A stretch of DNA of 64,000 nucleotides. It comes from Larix kaempferi. Taxonomy: Eukaryota; Streptophyta; Pinopsida; Pinales; Pinaceae. Location of the stretch: positions 6,030,001 to 6,094,000 of the forward strand of contig BSBM01000636.1 of assembly GCA_027924585.1 (NCBI GenBank), given 5' to 3'. The notes below the pieces were generated by a model. That model was not told the DNA's origin. It worked only from the letters and a program-made list of their open reading frames with translations, and ran no database searches. Shown piece by piece: positions 51,204 through 61,985 of this stretch (positions are counted from its first letter, which is position 1; every line of letters begins with the position of its first letter). Made by a program: the position numbers and the translations under genes.

Positions 51204-51410
51204 ATGGGAGAACACATCTACCGCCATTCGGGGAAGGCTCCAGCCCTTACTTTTTCACCATAGGAGAACACATCTACCACCATGTGAAAAATGGCTTCAG
51301 CCCTTACATCTACACCATGGGAGAACACATCTACCACCATGTGAGAATGGCTCAGCAATTACATCACGACCATGGGAGAACACATCAACCATGTCAGAAA
51401 AGCTCATGTG
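51204..51410. repeat. Tandem array, four units of about 55 bp
   Basis: Units start CATGGGAGAACACATCTACC (one with CATAGG) and contain CCATGTGAGAATGGCT and a CAGCCCTTACATC-like end. It is a third array directly downstream of RNase H on the copia element strand. Confidence 0.88.
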
Positions 51411-51431
51411 CATTTGCATCTTCCGGACTCA

Positions 51432-51983
51432 TCACTTCCCTTTGGAAGGAACCTCGATCTGAAGTGCACCAAGCCTCTCTCTGAAGTACTCAAACTGCAC
51501 TCTGACCAACGGCTTGGTCAATACAACTGCAACCTGCTCATCCGTCACAACATACTCTACTTCGGCTATACTCAGTGCTACGCAGCACTGCTTCCTACTA
51601 AACCAAGAGATCACACCTGATTCCATACTAAAGCAGCACCCAAAAGTGCACTTCCTATCTGCAGCACTTCCTTCCCAATCTGAATCAACATAACCCTGTA
51701 GGTTAAACTTTTGATTCGCATCATACTTGAGCCCATAATCAACTATACCCTTCAAGTACCTCAGAATATGCTTTACAGCAACCAGATGAACACTCCTCGG
51801 ATCCGTCAGGAACTGGCTCAATGTGTTCACCGCAAAGCAAATATTTGGTCTCGTGTTCGTCAGGTACATCAAGGACCCAATCATCTGACGATACATAGTG
51901 ATATCAACCGGCTCAGATGAAGCATCACACAGAAGCTTCAGGTTTGATGCCATAGGTGTGGCCATGGCCTTACAGTCCATCAT
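51432..51983 (-). pseudogene. Copia RNase H region with internal deletion
   Basis: A 183-codon reverse-strand frame with the end of the copia RT connection (CKAMATPM, IGSLMYLTNTRPNICFA, LRYLKG) and the start of RNase H (DSDWEGSAADRK, SGVISWFSRKQCCVALS). The frame then jumps from AEVEYV to TDEQVAVVLTKPL, so the middle and C-terminal RNase H catalytic stretch is deleted in frame. It ends IEVPSKGK. The normal role is removal of the RNA template during reverse transcription. It is non-functional here. Confidence 0.88.
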
Positions 51984-52078
51984 CCCGAACCTGTTCAGGA
52001 TCTCTACTGCATACTTCCCTTGTCCAAGGAAGATTCCATCTGCACTCTACCACACCTCCATACCTAGAAAATAGTGCA

Positions 52079-52640
52079 TCATCCGTAGTTCTTCATCTCG
52101 AACTCGGCAGCAAGCTTCTGCTGCGTGTCGGCAATCAATTTATCTTCACCTGTAATAAACAGGTCATCCATATACAAAAGTAGTATCACTGGATTGCCTT
52201 CCTCAACCTTGTAGTAAAGGTTGGAATCCGCTTTACTCTTGGTAAAGCCCAAACTGGATAGAAAGCTGTCTATCCTACCATACCAAGTTCTACACATATA
52301 TGACTCCCTGTCATGTGTCTCAGAACCAAGTTGCTGCTTCACATACACTTCTTCTTCAACTACACCATTCAAGAAAGCTGCCTTGAAATCCATCTGGTGT
52401 ATCTTCCATTTCATCACTGCAGCCAGAGCAAGTACGGATCTAATAGAAGTGTATCTGGCTACAGGAGCAAAAGTCTCTATGCTACCACCTGCAGCATGCC
52501 TGATCTTGTAGATCCTCTTGGAAGTCACTACAGACTCTCTTTCAGGTCTTGGGACTGCATCCCAAACATCTTCATAATCGACTGGTACTCCTTGATCATG
52601 GCATTCTTCCCAAATCCTGGGAACTTCAATATCTTCAATA
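52079..52640 (-). pseudogene. Copia reverse transcriptase with two deletions
   Basis: The reverse strand encodes the Ty1/copia RT: IYKIRHAAGGSIE, FAPVARYTSIRSVLAL, QMDFKAAFLNG and the catalytic LYMDDLFITG. Two stretches normally present are missing in frame: about 20 residues between GSIE and TFAPVARY, and about 15 between the VCR and WYGRIDSF motifs. A further frame upstream (52529-52640) carries the PVDYEDVWDAVPRP region. Its role was copying the element RNA into DNA in virus-like particles. The deletions make it inactive. The RT continues across 51984-52078 in broken frame to the RNase H region. Confidence 0.9.
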
Positions 52641-52659
52641 TTTTCAATAGATAACTTTG

Positions 52660-55472
52660 TTGCTGAACAAATGTTGTAGTCCTTCTTTTGTAGGTGATGG
52701 TATACGATCTTTCCTACACAACAAGTTATATTGCATGATTAGAAAACATCTCATAGTTTTCAAAACAAATTCTTACACATAAAGAAATATGTCATACAGT
52801 CATGCAATTATCTTAGCCAATGCTTCAATACCACATTTATCCATATCCTGTAACTTTCTAAATGTCTTCCAATCTCTACCAGAACATTGTTAAGAGTGTG
52901 CACAACTCCCAACATGTCAGCAAAGAGGTTTCATTCTAGATAAGTAGCAATGGAATGTTGTACAATGCCATAGGCCACTTACCCATGTATATTAGTAGTA
53001 TACTGTTCCTCAATGCAACTATTCTAATATGCATAATACACAACCTAATTCTAAGAACATGAGTATATACATTATTGAACAGTATTATTTAAACAATAAA
53101 ATATGCAAGGAATAATAATTCAAATACTTATCTTTGTTTGTTTGTTGGGTTGACTCCCTCTCAGTGTTTGCTTCTTTTATGCAACTCCATTCTGATGTGG
53201 ATTGTGAGAAGTGGTCAACTCCCTCTGAATATCTGCATCCTTGCAGAAACTACCGAAGTGTGCTCCTTCTTGATCTTTGCTTCCTTGCAGGAACAACTGG
53301 AGTGTGCTCCCTCTTGATCTTTGCTTCCTGGATTACCTGTCCTTGAACTTATATCCATCACTATGCATGCTTATTAGTATCATCATTGTGTTATCCTCGA
53401 GGTATCATACATAATCACACATTCATTAATATAATCTTAATACTATCAAAACACAATAATCTTAAACATGTATAGTCATGATCATTTCAAACACAGATAA
53501 TAAACATTAGTATTCAAGGTTTCAGGGAAGTCTTCTTTTACTCATGCATATTCTTATTTGATCATAGGACTCTTCTGGTTAGTTAAATCATCAATCAAGA
53601 TAAGAGACATAAAATGCATAAACCCTTGATTACTTACATTTCTAACTTTATGAATAAACATAACCAATCATACCAAGTATACTTATATAAGGGATCCTAA
53701 CACAAGGTAGGATTCTAACTTGATATGGGAAAAACATACTTGGATTTGGTATGTTAGCTAGTTATGTCTAACATACCCACATGATGTCTTCTTGTTCTCT
53801 TCAATGACCTTTGCTAGTAACCTGCATATCTCATAGGTTAACCATTATAGAACCAAGTTATACATACCTCGCAAATAGATCTTCTAAGTGATTCGTGACA
53901 ATGGATAAATCTTTGTCCTCATGTCATCATGATCATATGTTGTTGAACTAGAACATGATTTGTCTTTCTTGGTGTACCTTTCATGTTAGCGGACAACATA
54001 AACCTCATACAACACCATAATGCATTCGTACAATCATAAGTGTCAACACCCTAATCCATGAATATCTTCTATCATGCATTCATAATTTTATAAAGGTGAT
54101 ACGACAAGTCTAAATTTAATCAAGATTGTACAACCCGTAATAACAAGAAGACAAACATACCATAAACTTAATCATGAACAAATATCGAAACATACCTGGA
54201 TGATTCATACCAGTCAAGATTGCTTGTAATCGTCTTATGTAAGACCTTAACCTCATCTCCCTCTGAAACAGGAACTTCTTCACTTATACAGGTGACCAAC
54301 CCATTCTCTTCTAGGATTAACCCAATCCACTTGATTTGCAGGAACAGGATCTGGAGCTGGATTAGGGTTTGTCAGAGAAACCCTAAAAATTCGAACTTTG
54401 AATTTCAAACTTCCGAAATGATAGAAATATGCGCCTTGATGAGCTGATCAAGCTGGTATACTCATAATTTGAAAACTGCAAAATTTCACCCCTCAAATTT
54501 GCCTTTGAAACTTTCAGATTCACTGGACATGACCCCGAACTAGGGTTTGATAAAGCCCACCCTTCTGCCCAATCAAAAGGTTCGATCCAAAGCTCTAAGC
54601 TTCTAATTTTCTGAGGAGCTTCTAGCCGTGGTCACAAATTTCTAAAATTTCCATTTTTGCAGAACCCTAATTTTCCACTTTTCCGATCAAAGTCCCGAAC
54701 TAGGGTCTGATCAAGCCCAACCAAAAATTATGATCTTGGTCTCTAAATTTCAATTTTGATGAGTAGCATTCAGCCGTAGTCTCCGATTACAAAAATTCCA
54801 ACTTTCTCCGAAACCCTAAATTCCGGAAGCCATGAATGAAGGTGCTTAAAAATAATTCTATTTTGACAGAAATATGTACCTGATTGTTTCTGCTGTAACT
54901 CCGAACTTTTCGATCCACAGGGTCTGAAAAATTTTCTTGTGATAGCTCGACCTGTCATCTTTCCAACCCCACAGGTCTGACCTCAAATGGATTCTCTGAG
55001 AGAGAGTTATGCCAAGTGTCGCAACGTGACCTGTTTATGGGATAAAACAGGAGAGCGAACTTGTACAGTGTGCCACGTGTCACTGGTTCAGTTTCGGCCT
55101 CTGAAAAAGTTACCTGAGAAAGTATAGTCTGTGCACTACCTGTCACTTTTTACGAAATTTCATTTGGAGCTTCCTAGCCCAAGTTATGACTTTTTTGCCA
55201 AGGTCACTTGTTTATGACTGAGATCTGGAAGAGGCAGAAACCCTATATTGTACAGATCATAAATCACAAAGTACAACGAATTAGAGGTTGTCCTTTGGAC
55301 ACAAGGTACATGGGGATCTTAGCTTCGCCCTATACGATTTTCAGACCCTGAAACCTCGCCGAAAATTATTTATAGCGAAAGTGCTACGATGACTGGTTTT
55401 TGCTATATCAAGCCCTAGCTTCGCAATTGCAACAAGTGTCATACATTCCATACCATGCCTTCTTTCAGGCTA
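52660..55472. other. Copia interior without recognisable gag or integrase
   Basis: This is where gag, protease and integrase should lie on the reverse strand. No frame above 76 codons matches a family, and no CCHC knuckle, D-S/T-G protease motif or integrase HHCC/DDE pattern was seen. Contents include an imperfect 45-bp duplication at about 53257-53335 (GTGTGCTCC-TCTTGATCTTTGCTTCC) and a 157-bp duplication at 54480-54800. It could be replaced or captured DNA, or a highly decayed coding region. Confidence 0.5.
54480..54800. repeat. Imperfect tandem duplication, about 157 bp unit
   Basis: CCCGAACTAGGGTTTGAT-AAGCCCA at about 54534 and CCCGAACTAGGGTCTGATCAAGCCCA at about 54692. Both are followed by an AGCTCTAA/GGTCTCTAA-ATTT-GAGGAGCTTC-like stretch and a CTAGCCGT or TCAGCCGT word. 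It lies in the copia interior near the 5' LTR. Confidence 0.65.
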
Positions 55473-55484
55473 GCTCTGATACCA
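55473..55484 (-). other. Copia primer-binding site (initiator tRNA-Met)
   Basis: The reverse strand reads TGGTATCAGAGC directly after the 5' LTR end. It is complementary to the 3' end of plant initiator tRNA-Met, the standard Ty1/copia primer. Confidence 0.93.
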
Positions 55485-56129
55485 TGTTAGTTTTTCAGAA
55501 TTTACTTCAATCTGATCTCGAATCTTAACTGAGAGAACAACATGTACAGCATATCTACAGCATATCAATCATGAACACAATAATGCAAGCACACAAGAGA
55601 CACAGAGTTTACTTAGGGAAAACCATAAAGGTGAAAAACCCCAATAACTTCCTCAGAGATAGATAGAGCAATGATACAACCCAAGCATAAGAGATAGACA
55701 TCTCCTAGCAGCAGCTTCTCCTCCTCCATAAGTGCGCCACTCTCCCGAGAGTGTGAGAGATAATAGAATGATAAAATAGAGTGTCTCTCGCACTCTATTT
55801 ATACTTGACTTGACTTGCCTAATAACCTTTACTAGGTCGGCCTTAACTTAACCACATAACATAATGCTGACTGGGCCAACACCCAATAGGGTGGTCTAAT
55901 AACCCTTCGACCCACGTGACTTATACAGGGCCGACCCCAACAAGGTGGTCTAATAACCCATCAAGTATAAGTTCCGACACTTACAATATAAATGACGACA
56001 CTTCCGTATAGAGGAATAATAACATCTCTATAGGAATACAAACACCTCCGTATAGAAGAATAATACCATCTCTATAGGAGTACAATATACATATATGAAA
56101 TACATTCCGAAGTTACATATACATCAACA
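55485..56129 (-). repeat. Copia 5' LTR (645 bp)
   Basis: Pair of 49327-49966 with the same TG/CA ends. It differs mainly by point substitutions and a small block change near 55775-55792. It is inserted in LINE ORF2. Confidence 0.93.
55795..55803 (-). promoter_or_regulatory. TATA box of the copia 5' LTR
   Basis: The element strand reads TATAAATAG, followed by AGTGCGAGAGACAC. The same motif is in the 3' LTR at 49632-49640. It is the likely start of genomic RNA transcription. Confidence 0.6.
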
Positions 56130-56405
56130 ATACATCCTAACCCAAATTCCACTTCCCATGAGGAGGAGTACTACATACTCTGTCTACACCATCCCAAGAT
56201 CAAGCCCCAAAACGACCTTTTGCATCAATAAAACCGAATTCGCATCCTCCAATAAACTGTGCTCACTCCATTACAATTTGTTCTCCATCACCCATAATTT
56301 CCTGAAGGAATAAAATGTCAGGATTTATAGATTCCACCAAACGTCGAACCACTAGATTCTTTGAGGGGCTAGCCAGCCCTCTACAGTTTAATGAGCAAAT
56401 AATCA
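56130..56405 (-). pseudogene. LINE ORF2 endonuclease, N-terminal part
   Basis: Begins just after the ORF1 stop on the reverse strand with the motif LNCRGLASPSKN and the catalytic-glutamate context ILFLQE, as in plant L1-type endonucleases. At least one stop and frame changes occur before 56130. The domain then stops at the copia insertion and continues at 49326. Confidence 0.8.
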
Positions 56406-57999
56406 TTAAGAACCCACAATCGAGGTAACTACTACTCTAAGCGCCCAATCGACGTATTTTTGCATTCCTGCTGCCATATCCCATGAAGCTTTCTTCTGTG
56501 CCTTATTGAATAATGACTTCTTCCCTCTACTACCAATGAATTTCCAACCAAGATTCAACCCTAACCCTAAGTTCTCATGCTCCACTTTCCTTGAACAAAG
56601 CTTGTTCTTATAGTCTTCTTCTGCCAAGTCCTTAAGAGTAGCTAATCATTTACTTACAGTGGCACTAAAGGGACCATACAGAGAGCCTTTTCTCTGCAGA
56701 ATATCCTGCCGTGACCCGTCTTTTAAACAAGGAATACCAAAATTATTACCCTCAGCCCCCAACACATAATCTCTCACCAAACCAGCTACACAAGAAGACA
56801 GATTATTTATCTGCCCAAACCTTAGATTAGAGGATGTCTCAAAGCGCAATGGGATCAACTCTGCTAGAGACTTACCCGTAATGTCCTCTTGAAGAAAGCC
56901 TTCTGTGTCCAAATCATCCTCCCCAACTTATTACTTAAAGACTTGAGCCGAGTTGCTTCAATTACCTTTATTGGCATTTTTGGAGGAGCAACCTTCTCTG
57001 GAGTTCGAGAAAAATCCACCGCCTCCTGGATTTGACACTCCTGTTCATGCGAATCTGCCTTCTCATTACCCACCTGCAAGGCTAAGTCCCGGGAAAATTT
57101 ATTCTTAACCTGTACAACAGTCTTCTCAGTCCATATTTTCCTTTTGAACGTCACTGAACACTCTTCTGCAAGATGACCATATACATGGCATCTGTTACAT
57201 TTAAAAGGGATACCTTGACAATCCAGGGCCTGGATATGTATACTGTCCCCTTTTTGGAGAACAATGCTCTCTGCAAGCCCCTCCCTCAAGTCCAAAATCA
57301 CCATGACCCTGGCCAAGCTCATCCAACCAGTATTCAAGTAAGATGAATTGATCTCCACAAAATCCCCCAACGCATTTCATATTTCTTTGAAGATATCTGG
57401 CGACCGGTATTTGAATGAGAGCTTCGGCATTTTTACCCAGACTGGAACTAAATCATTCCTCTTCATCGATGCATCAAAGAGAGGTGTCCATCTCTTTGGA
57501 AAGAGGGCACAAGAGTCCCATCGCCAAGCTTCATTGAAAAATTTTGAAGCGTCTTGTGCATAATTAAAGCAAAATGCCGTCCATTCCCTCGACAAAATGA
57601 AGGAACCAAGAACATATCCTAGTTTGGATCCCCATTCCTTCGATACCCATTCCTTTGGCCCAAATTCACCAACTCTACAACCGGCGAAATGACCTACCAG
57701 AGTCATTTCACTAGTCATAATCACCTCATTCAGTGTAACATCTTCACCAAGCACAAGATAATAGGCCTTGGCTTCTTTTTGATACACTTTTTTTCGTTTT
57801 TTCTGAGCCGCCGCCCTGATAGCCTGGCTCCTCCCAAAATCCCGATCATACTCACCTGAATTTTTGCCAAGCAACTCCGTATCTCTATGTTCAATAACTC
57901 CAAAGAGATCAGATAAGCAAAGAGGCTTCCCGATAAAACCTTCCCACAGTTGTAGGTGGGTTGATGAAAAGTGGTGGTTAAGTCTCCATAGGTCACCAT
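56406..57999 (-). pseudogene. LINE ORF1 (DUF4283 plus CCHC knuckle), broken
   Basis: Nucleic-acid-binding ORF1 of a plant L1-like LINE, which coats the element RNA. From the start at 57999 the first 40 or so codons are in one frame, and 57874-57377 in another carries DUF4283 (LVGHFAGCR, WVKMPKLSFKY). After an in-frame TGA at 57374 the same frame continues to 56864 with a zinc knuckle Cys-x2-Cys-x4-His-x4-Cys (CNRCHVYGHLAEEC). A further shift and a stop near 56646 precede the C-terminal stretch 56627-56406. Total length is about 530 codons. ORF2 begins immediately after. A single CCHC after DUF4283 is the usual order for this family. Confidence 0.88.
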
Positions 58000-58513
58000 T
58001 TCAATTCCTGTGGGTTAGAGGTTGAGGTGAGAGCCATTACGAGACAGGGCTGAGCTGTGGGGCACTTCTCAGCACCCTCAAGTTGCTAGACACATCATTC
58101 AGAAAGTCTAAAGTCATAGGACTGTTTCTTATTTGGACTATATCCTGTTTTTTCAAAATGTTATATCTCAACCTTTCATAATGAATCGCAAGCGCAAGAG
58201 AAAATACAAGGAGAGGAGAGAATTATGGTGGTTAGCGCGTCACATGCTTAATCAACGACAGGAGCATTGTCTCTCCAGTGTCAAATTTGGTTCATCTCTT
58301 ACACAATAAGAACGATTCTGGAACTTGATGTTTTACCAGAGGGGGCATTGATGTTTTGCCAGAAGAGGAATTGATGTCGAACTCTATCTAAGGGCCAGAA
58401 TGCGTGAATCTAATATTTATGACGTATCTTAATAGTAAGTAACAACCGTTATTCGCGGGTTAACCCGTCAATAGGTGGCTCCACAAACAGCCTCGGTAAA
58501 ATTCAAGATTTAT
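58000..58513. other. Unassigned; may include LINE 5' untranslated region
   Basis: It lies directly upstream of LINE ORF1 on the reverse strand. No ORF, promoter motif or TSD could be identified, so the LINE 5' end is undefined. Confidence 0.35.
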
Positions 58514-58724
58514 TGGACTGCAAAACCCTCAAACTATATGTTCAAGACACGTATTGTGGCAGCTCTGTTCGTTTTAAGGAGTCTTGAGCAAGAAACTATT
58601 GTATGCTTGCTGTGTTGTTGGGCTGCAAAGCCTTCAAACAAGCTATTGAAGAGCAGTGTTGTGGCAACTCTGTTCGTTTTATGGCGGCCCTTGAGCAAGC
58701 AACTGTTAAACGCCTGGTGTATTA
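58514..58724. repeat. Tandem duplication, 106-bp unit
   Basis: GGACTGCAAAACCCTC at 58514 and GGGCTGCAAAGCCTTC at 58620 start two similar units. Both contain TTGTGGCA-CTCTGTTCGTTTTA and TTGAGCAAG-AACT. It explains the 84-codon open frame at 58475-58729. Confidence 0.85.
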
Positions 58725-58989
58725 GTTAAGCGCTAGAAAAGTGAAATCTCTTTCCTATATAGCATAAGTACCCGTTATCTCACGGAGGGGTTATCAGTTC
58801 AGGAAATTTGACCCTGCGATCATGGAGAAGAACCGAACACACCTAAACATGTGGCAATAGCGGAAAGAAGCCATGGAAATTGAGTGCAGTGATTCTCATT
58901 ATTTAATTCGAGGGACATTCTCACCCTGGTAGCGAGAATCCACAACATGATAAGTTTGGTTGGTAAGTAGTCAAGTGTGAATTCGCCCT

Positions 58990-59047
58990 GGTAAATTGTC
59001 CTAAAAAGAATACTAGATGGTAAATTGTCCTAAAAAGGATACTAGAT
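58990..59047. repeat. Tandem duplication, 29-bp unit
   Basis: GGTAAATTGTCCTAAAAAG followed by ATACTAGAT, twice with one mismatch (58990-59018, 59019-59047). Confidence 0.92.
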
Positions 59048-59309
59048 ATTATGTGTTGAGATTGGCCACTGGTCAAGTTGATATGAGATGTTCGTTAGGT
59101 TGGTCCAGTTTTGCATCGACGAAGCATCTTCAAAGAAGCTGATGGATGTTGAATAACTTGTTGGATTAGAAAGGTTAAAACATAAAATGAGAAGACATGA
59201 TGGATACAAAGCATTGGTTCGACACCATATGGTATATATAATGTAGGGTGGATGTGTAGGATGTTTAATATTTTTTTATTGTTTTTACAGGCACACTGCT
59301 CAAGGGGTA

Positions 59310-59427
59310 ATATTTTTTTTATTTTTTTTATTGGTCTGACCCCAGCGGACGCAGGCGGATTGAACCCGCGACCTCATAATAGAGGGCCTCAGCGGGGGTC
59401 TGACCACCTGCGCTACTCGCTGGGGCT
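59310..59427 (-). mobile_element. tRNA-derived SINE
   Basis: The reverse strand starts AGCCCCAGCGAG. It has an RNA polymerase III box A (TAGCGCAGGTGG) and, about 50 bases on, a box B (GGTTCAATCC), then an A-rich tail with T interruptions. CCCCAGCG at the 5' side pairs with CGCTGGGG before the tail, like an acceptor stem. It is not a functional tRNA: there is no cloverleaf with a clear anticodon arm, and the 5' and 3' extensions are wrong. No clear TSD. The upstream side is a (TA)n tract. Confidence 0.7.
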
Positions 59428-59470
59428 ATATATATATATATATATATATATAGATATATAGATATATATA
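59426..59470. repeat. (TA)n microsatellite
   Basis: About 20 TA units with two TAGA interruptions, directly next to the 5' end of the SINE. Confidence 0.95.
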
Positions 59471-61865
59471 AGAGGTTTTATAGGAATGTTGCAATGTATA
59501 TGAGTTACAAGAGTAATAGATGCTTGCAACATACTACTAGCACATCCACTTAACTTGTCGCTAGTGAACACCTATATGCCACAAGATAAATACCATGAAT
59601 TGTTACTTGTTCTCTCATTTTTCTAGTTAAACTCTACCATGAAGTGTACGTTATCCATGCATCAACTAAGAGTTATCCATGCACTAGCTACCAGTTATTT
59701 TTTATATTCTTTTTTTTATAATTGTTCATTTTGAATTTGGAACAACTGCCATAAAATCTATTTGGATAGTACACTTGTCTCATCCTCATGCAATCTAGGA
59801 AAAGCATAGGTGCTAATCCACCCTAAATTCTAAAATAAAAACACCGATAAGCATAGGTGCTAATCCACCCCAAATTCTAAAATAAAAACACCTATCAGTG
59901 TAATTACTTTTAGTAGAAGACTTAACATATTCTTTTGGATAGAGGATAAATGTCTTTGAGGAGAAAAAACTACGAAGAGGATAACACCAACGGTATTATT
60001 GACAAGGACAAGCACAATACAATCTACATTGCTAGGTGGCAATAACGCTAGAGATTTTTATGACCAAAGTCCACATGTAATACCAACAAATTCACAAGGT
60101 CGTCGCTTTAATACTAATAGGCAAAAACCACCAATTTGCAAAAACAAACAAAAACTTAACAATCCTTGACAATTGGATCATTTTCTTTACAAAGCACCAC
60201 CCTTTATAAATGTGTCTCTAAAGCATCATGGAGTTCATTCCTCCCATCATCCAACTACATGGGTGCTCATAATATTATTGTTTACATACCATAGCATGCA
60301 TATGCCAATGAGAGAACAAGGCACTTGACATTAATCCATAAAGTGGCTTAAAGGAGAGAAACAAATGCAACAAAGGAAACCAAGGTTTTCATAGTTGACT
60401 TACAAACTAATCAATGACGTGGACAATGATATGGTTTTGTGGTAGTGATTAGTGTGGGGAGCCATAGATTTGACATTTGTTCTTGTATTTCCTAAGAATT
60501 TTGGATAATTGCAGGTAGCAAAAAATATGCAACCACAAAATGTGGAATAGAAATTGGAGGGGCAAGTTCACCACATCAAATGAATAAAAAGAGCACATTG
60601 CAAGCCTCGATAAACGGCCATAAAAATGGTCATAACAGGGATGCACATGGAGATGCCATGTTTATAAAAAAGATCTTCTCTTTAATGATGTTTCTACAAA
60701 TTGCTAGCATTAATATGTCTAACAATCTTCATCTATTAATTAGATCCCCTTGCATTCTTTATGAATAACAACTTACCAAAATGAAAATGATGGTTGATCA
60801 TTAATTGCCATGCCTAGCCAGTTTATTTTCCATAGTTCTATGCTTGAAATTATTCAAATGTTTAGTTTGGTCATCATTTGTTTAACACACAAATAGCTTG
60901 TGCATTCATACAAATTTAGTGCAATGTTGTTTGATGTCATTGCTATTATTAAACTATAGTCTAACTCAATACATAACTACCTTCATACTCCCACCAATCT
61001 CGTACTAAACCATAACATAATTAACTACATAACTGTCTTCATACTTGCTATCAAACTTTTACAAGATTACAATGCAAATGACTACATTAACATATATTGA
61101 TCTTAATCCTAGATATATTAAACACCTCTTTCATTGATACAAAAGTTTGTGATAGAAATTCAAGATTGTTATTCATTTCTTGAAGAACACTTCATATCAA
61201 GATGTGAATCTTCTTCTTCCTTTTCTATTTCTACAACCAATTCAACAACTTCGTTAACTTTCTTAAACAACATAATGGACAACAATAATTTGTCATGGGC
61301 CATTTTTCGCCTATAGAGTTGCTCGACAACGATATTGATGGCATGCCTCTCTTTGACATGAAGATTCTCACACCCAACCTTCCTCCTTGCAAATAAGTCT
61401 AGAATGGGAAGCATTTATTCTCTAAGATAATTGATTTATGTTCATTTTAATCAATGGGCATTGAAATCATTTGATTGATTTTGATATTGACTACGGATAT
61501 ATGCATATTAACCCTGAACTATTATGTAAGTAGAGGGGGGAAAACAATTACTAACTCGTAGCAGTAATCAATAGAAATGCAACCCGACACCATCAATCAC
61601 CTTGTCATCTACACAAATGGCCTTCCCAATAGACGTCAATAGAATCTACACCTTGATCATGTTCCCTTCATTATCCTAGCATCTAGAAATTGAGTTGTGT
61701 TTTCATACAGGTATCAACATCTCATCAATTCACAAATCATTATGTGCAGGCCTTGCACTGCATGACATTAGAAATGGAGCATCAAGCGGCATGGTTGCTT
61801 CAGTTCCATGTGCAAGTCTATCTCCTATGCCAAAACAAGACTTGGGTTTCCCTCCTTCCCAACTC
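59471..61865. other. AT-rich DNA without recognisable gene
   Basis: Only short open frames without family signatures. The longest coding-like one is an 81-codon reverse frame at 61169-61414 (charged, Lys/Glu-rich), which I do not recognise. It holds a 47-bp tandem duplication at 59804. No transposon ends could be fixed. Confidence 0.5.
59804..59897. repeat. Tandem duplication, 47-bp unit
   Basis: GCATAGGTGCTAATCCACCC at 59804 and 59851, each followed by AAATTCTAAAATAAAAACACC, with two differences. Confidence 0.92.
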
Positions 61866-61985
61866 CCTCATCACGATCCTCAATCCTTGTTGAGATTCCC
61901 AACTTCCTCATCACCATCCTCGATCCTTGTTGAGATTCCCAACTTCCTCATCACCATCCTCGATCCTTGTTGAGATTCCCACCTC
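61866..61985. repeat. Tandem array, three 40-bp units
   Basis: CCTCATCACCATCCTCGATC followed by CTTGTTGAGATTCCCAACTT, starting at 61866, 61906 and 61946. The second and third units are identical except at the very end. It causes overlapping open frames at 61690-61973. Confidence 0.93.

Larger units (their letters stand above)
49327..56129 (-). mobile_element. Ty1/copia retrotransposon with both LTRs, degraded
   Basis: Reverse-orientation element: 3' LTR 49327-49966, 5' LTR 55485-56129, with a tRNA-Met primer-binding site, a polypurine tract, RT and RNase H in between. Flanks ACACA and ATACA agree at 4 of 5. Removing the element and one TSD copy restores the LINE endonuclease frame across the junction, which confirms the insertion point. 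The LTRs differ at roughly 20-25 positions by eye, about 4%. Gag, protease and integrase were not recognised in the 2.8 kb between RT and the 5' LTR, so it would depend on other elements. Confidence 0.92.

Noticed and set aside
52221-52654. Plus-strand open frames of 96-113 codons
   Set aside because: They are antisense shadows of the copia reverse transcriptase on the minus strand.
58475-58729. 84-codon forward frame with repeated motif
   Set aside because: It is produced by the 106-bp tandem duplication; no known family.
59340-59427. A functional tRNA gene on the reverse strand
   Set aside because: Boxes A and B are present, but there is no convincing cloverleaf or anticodon loop, and an A-rich tail follows, which fits a SINE.
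61169-61414. Possible small host gene on the reverse strand (81 codons, charged)
   Set aside because: No homologous family recognised, no splice or promoter context, and the surroundings are repeat-rich and AT-rich.
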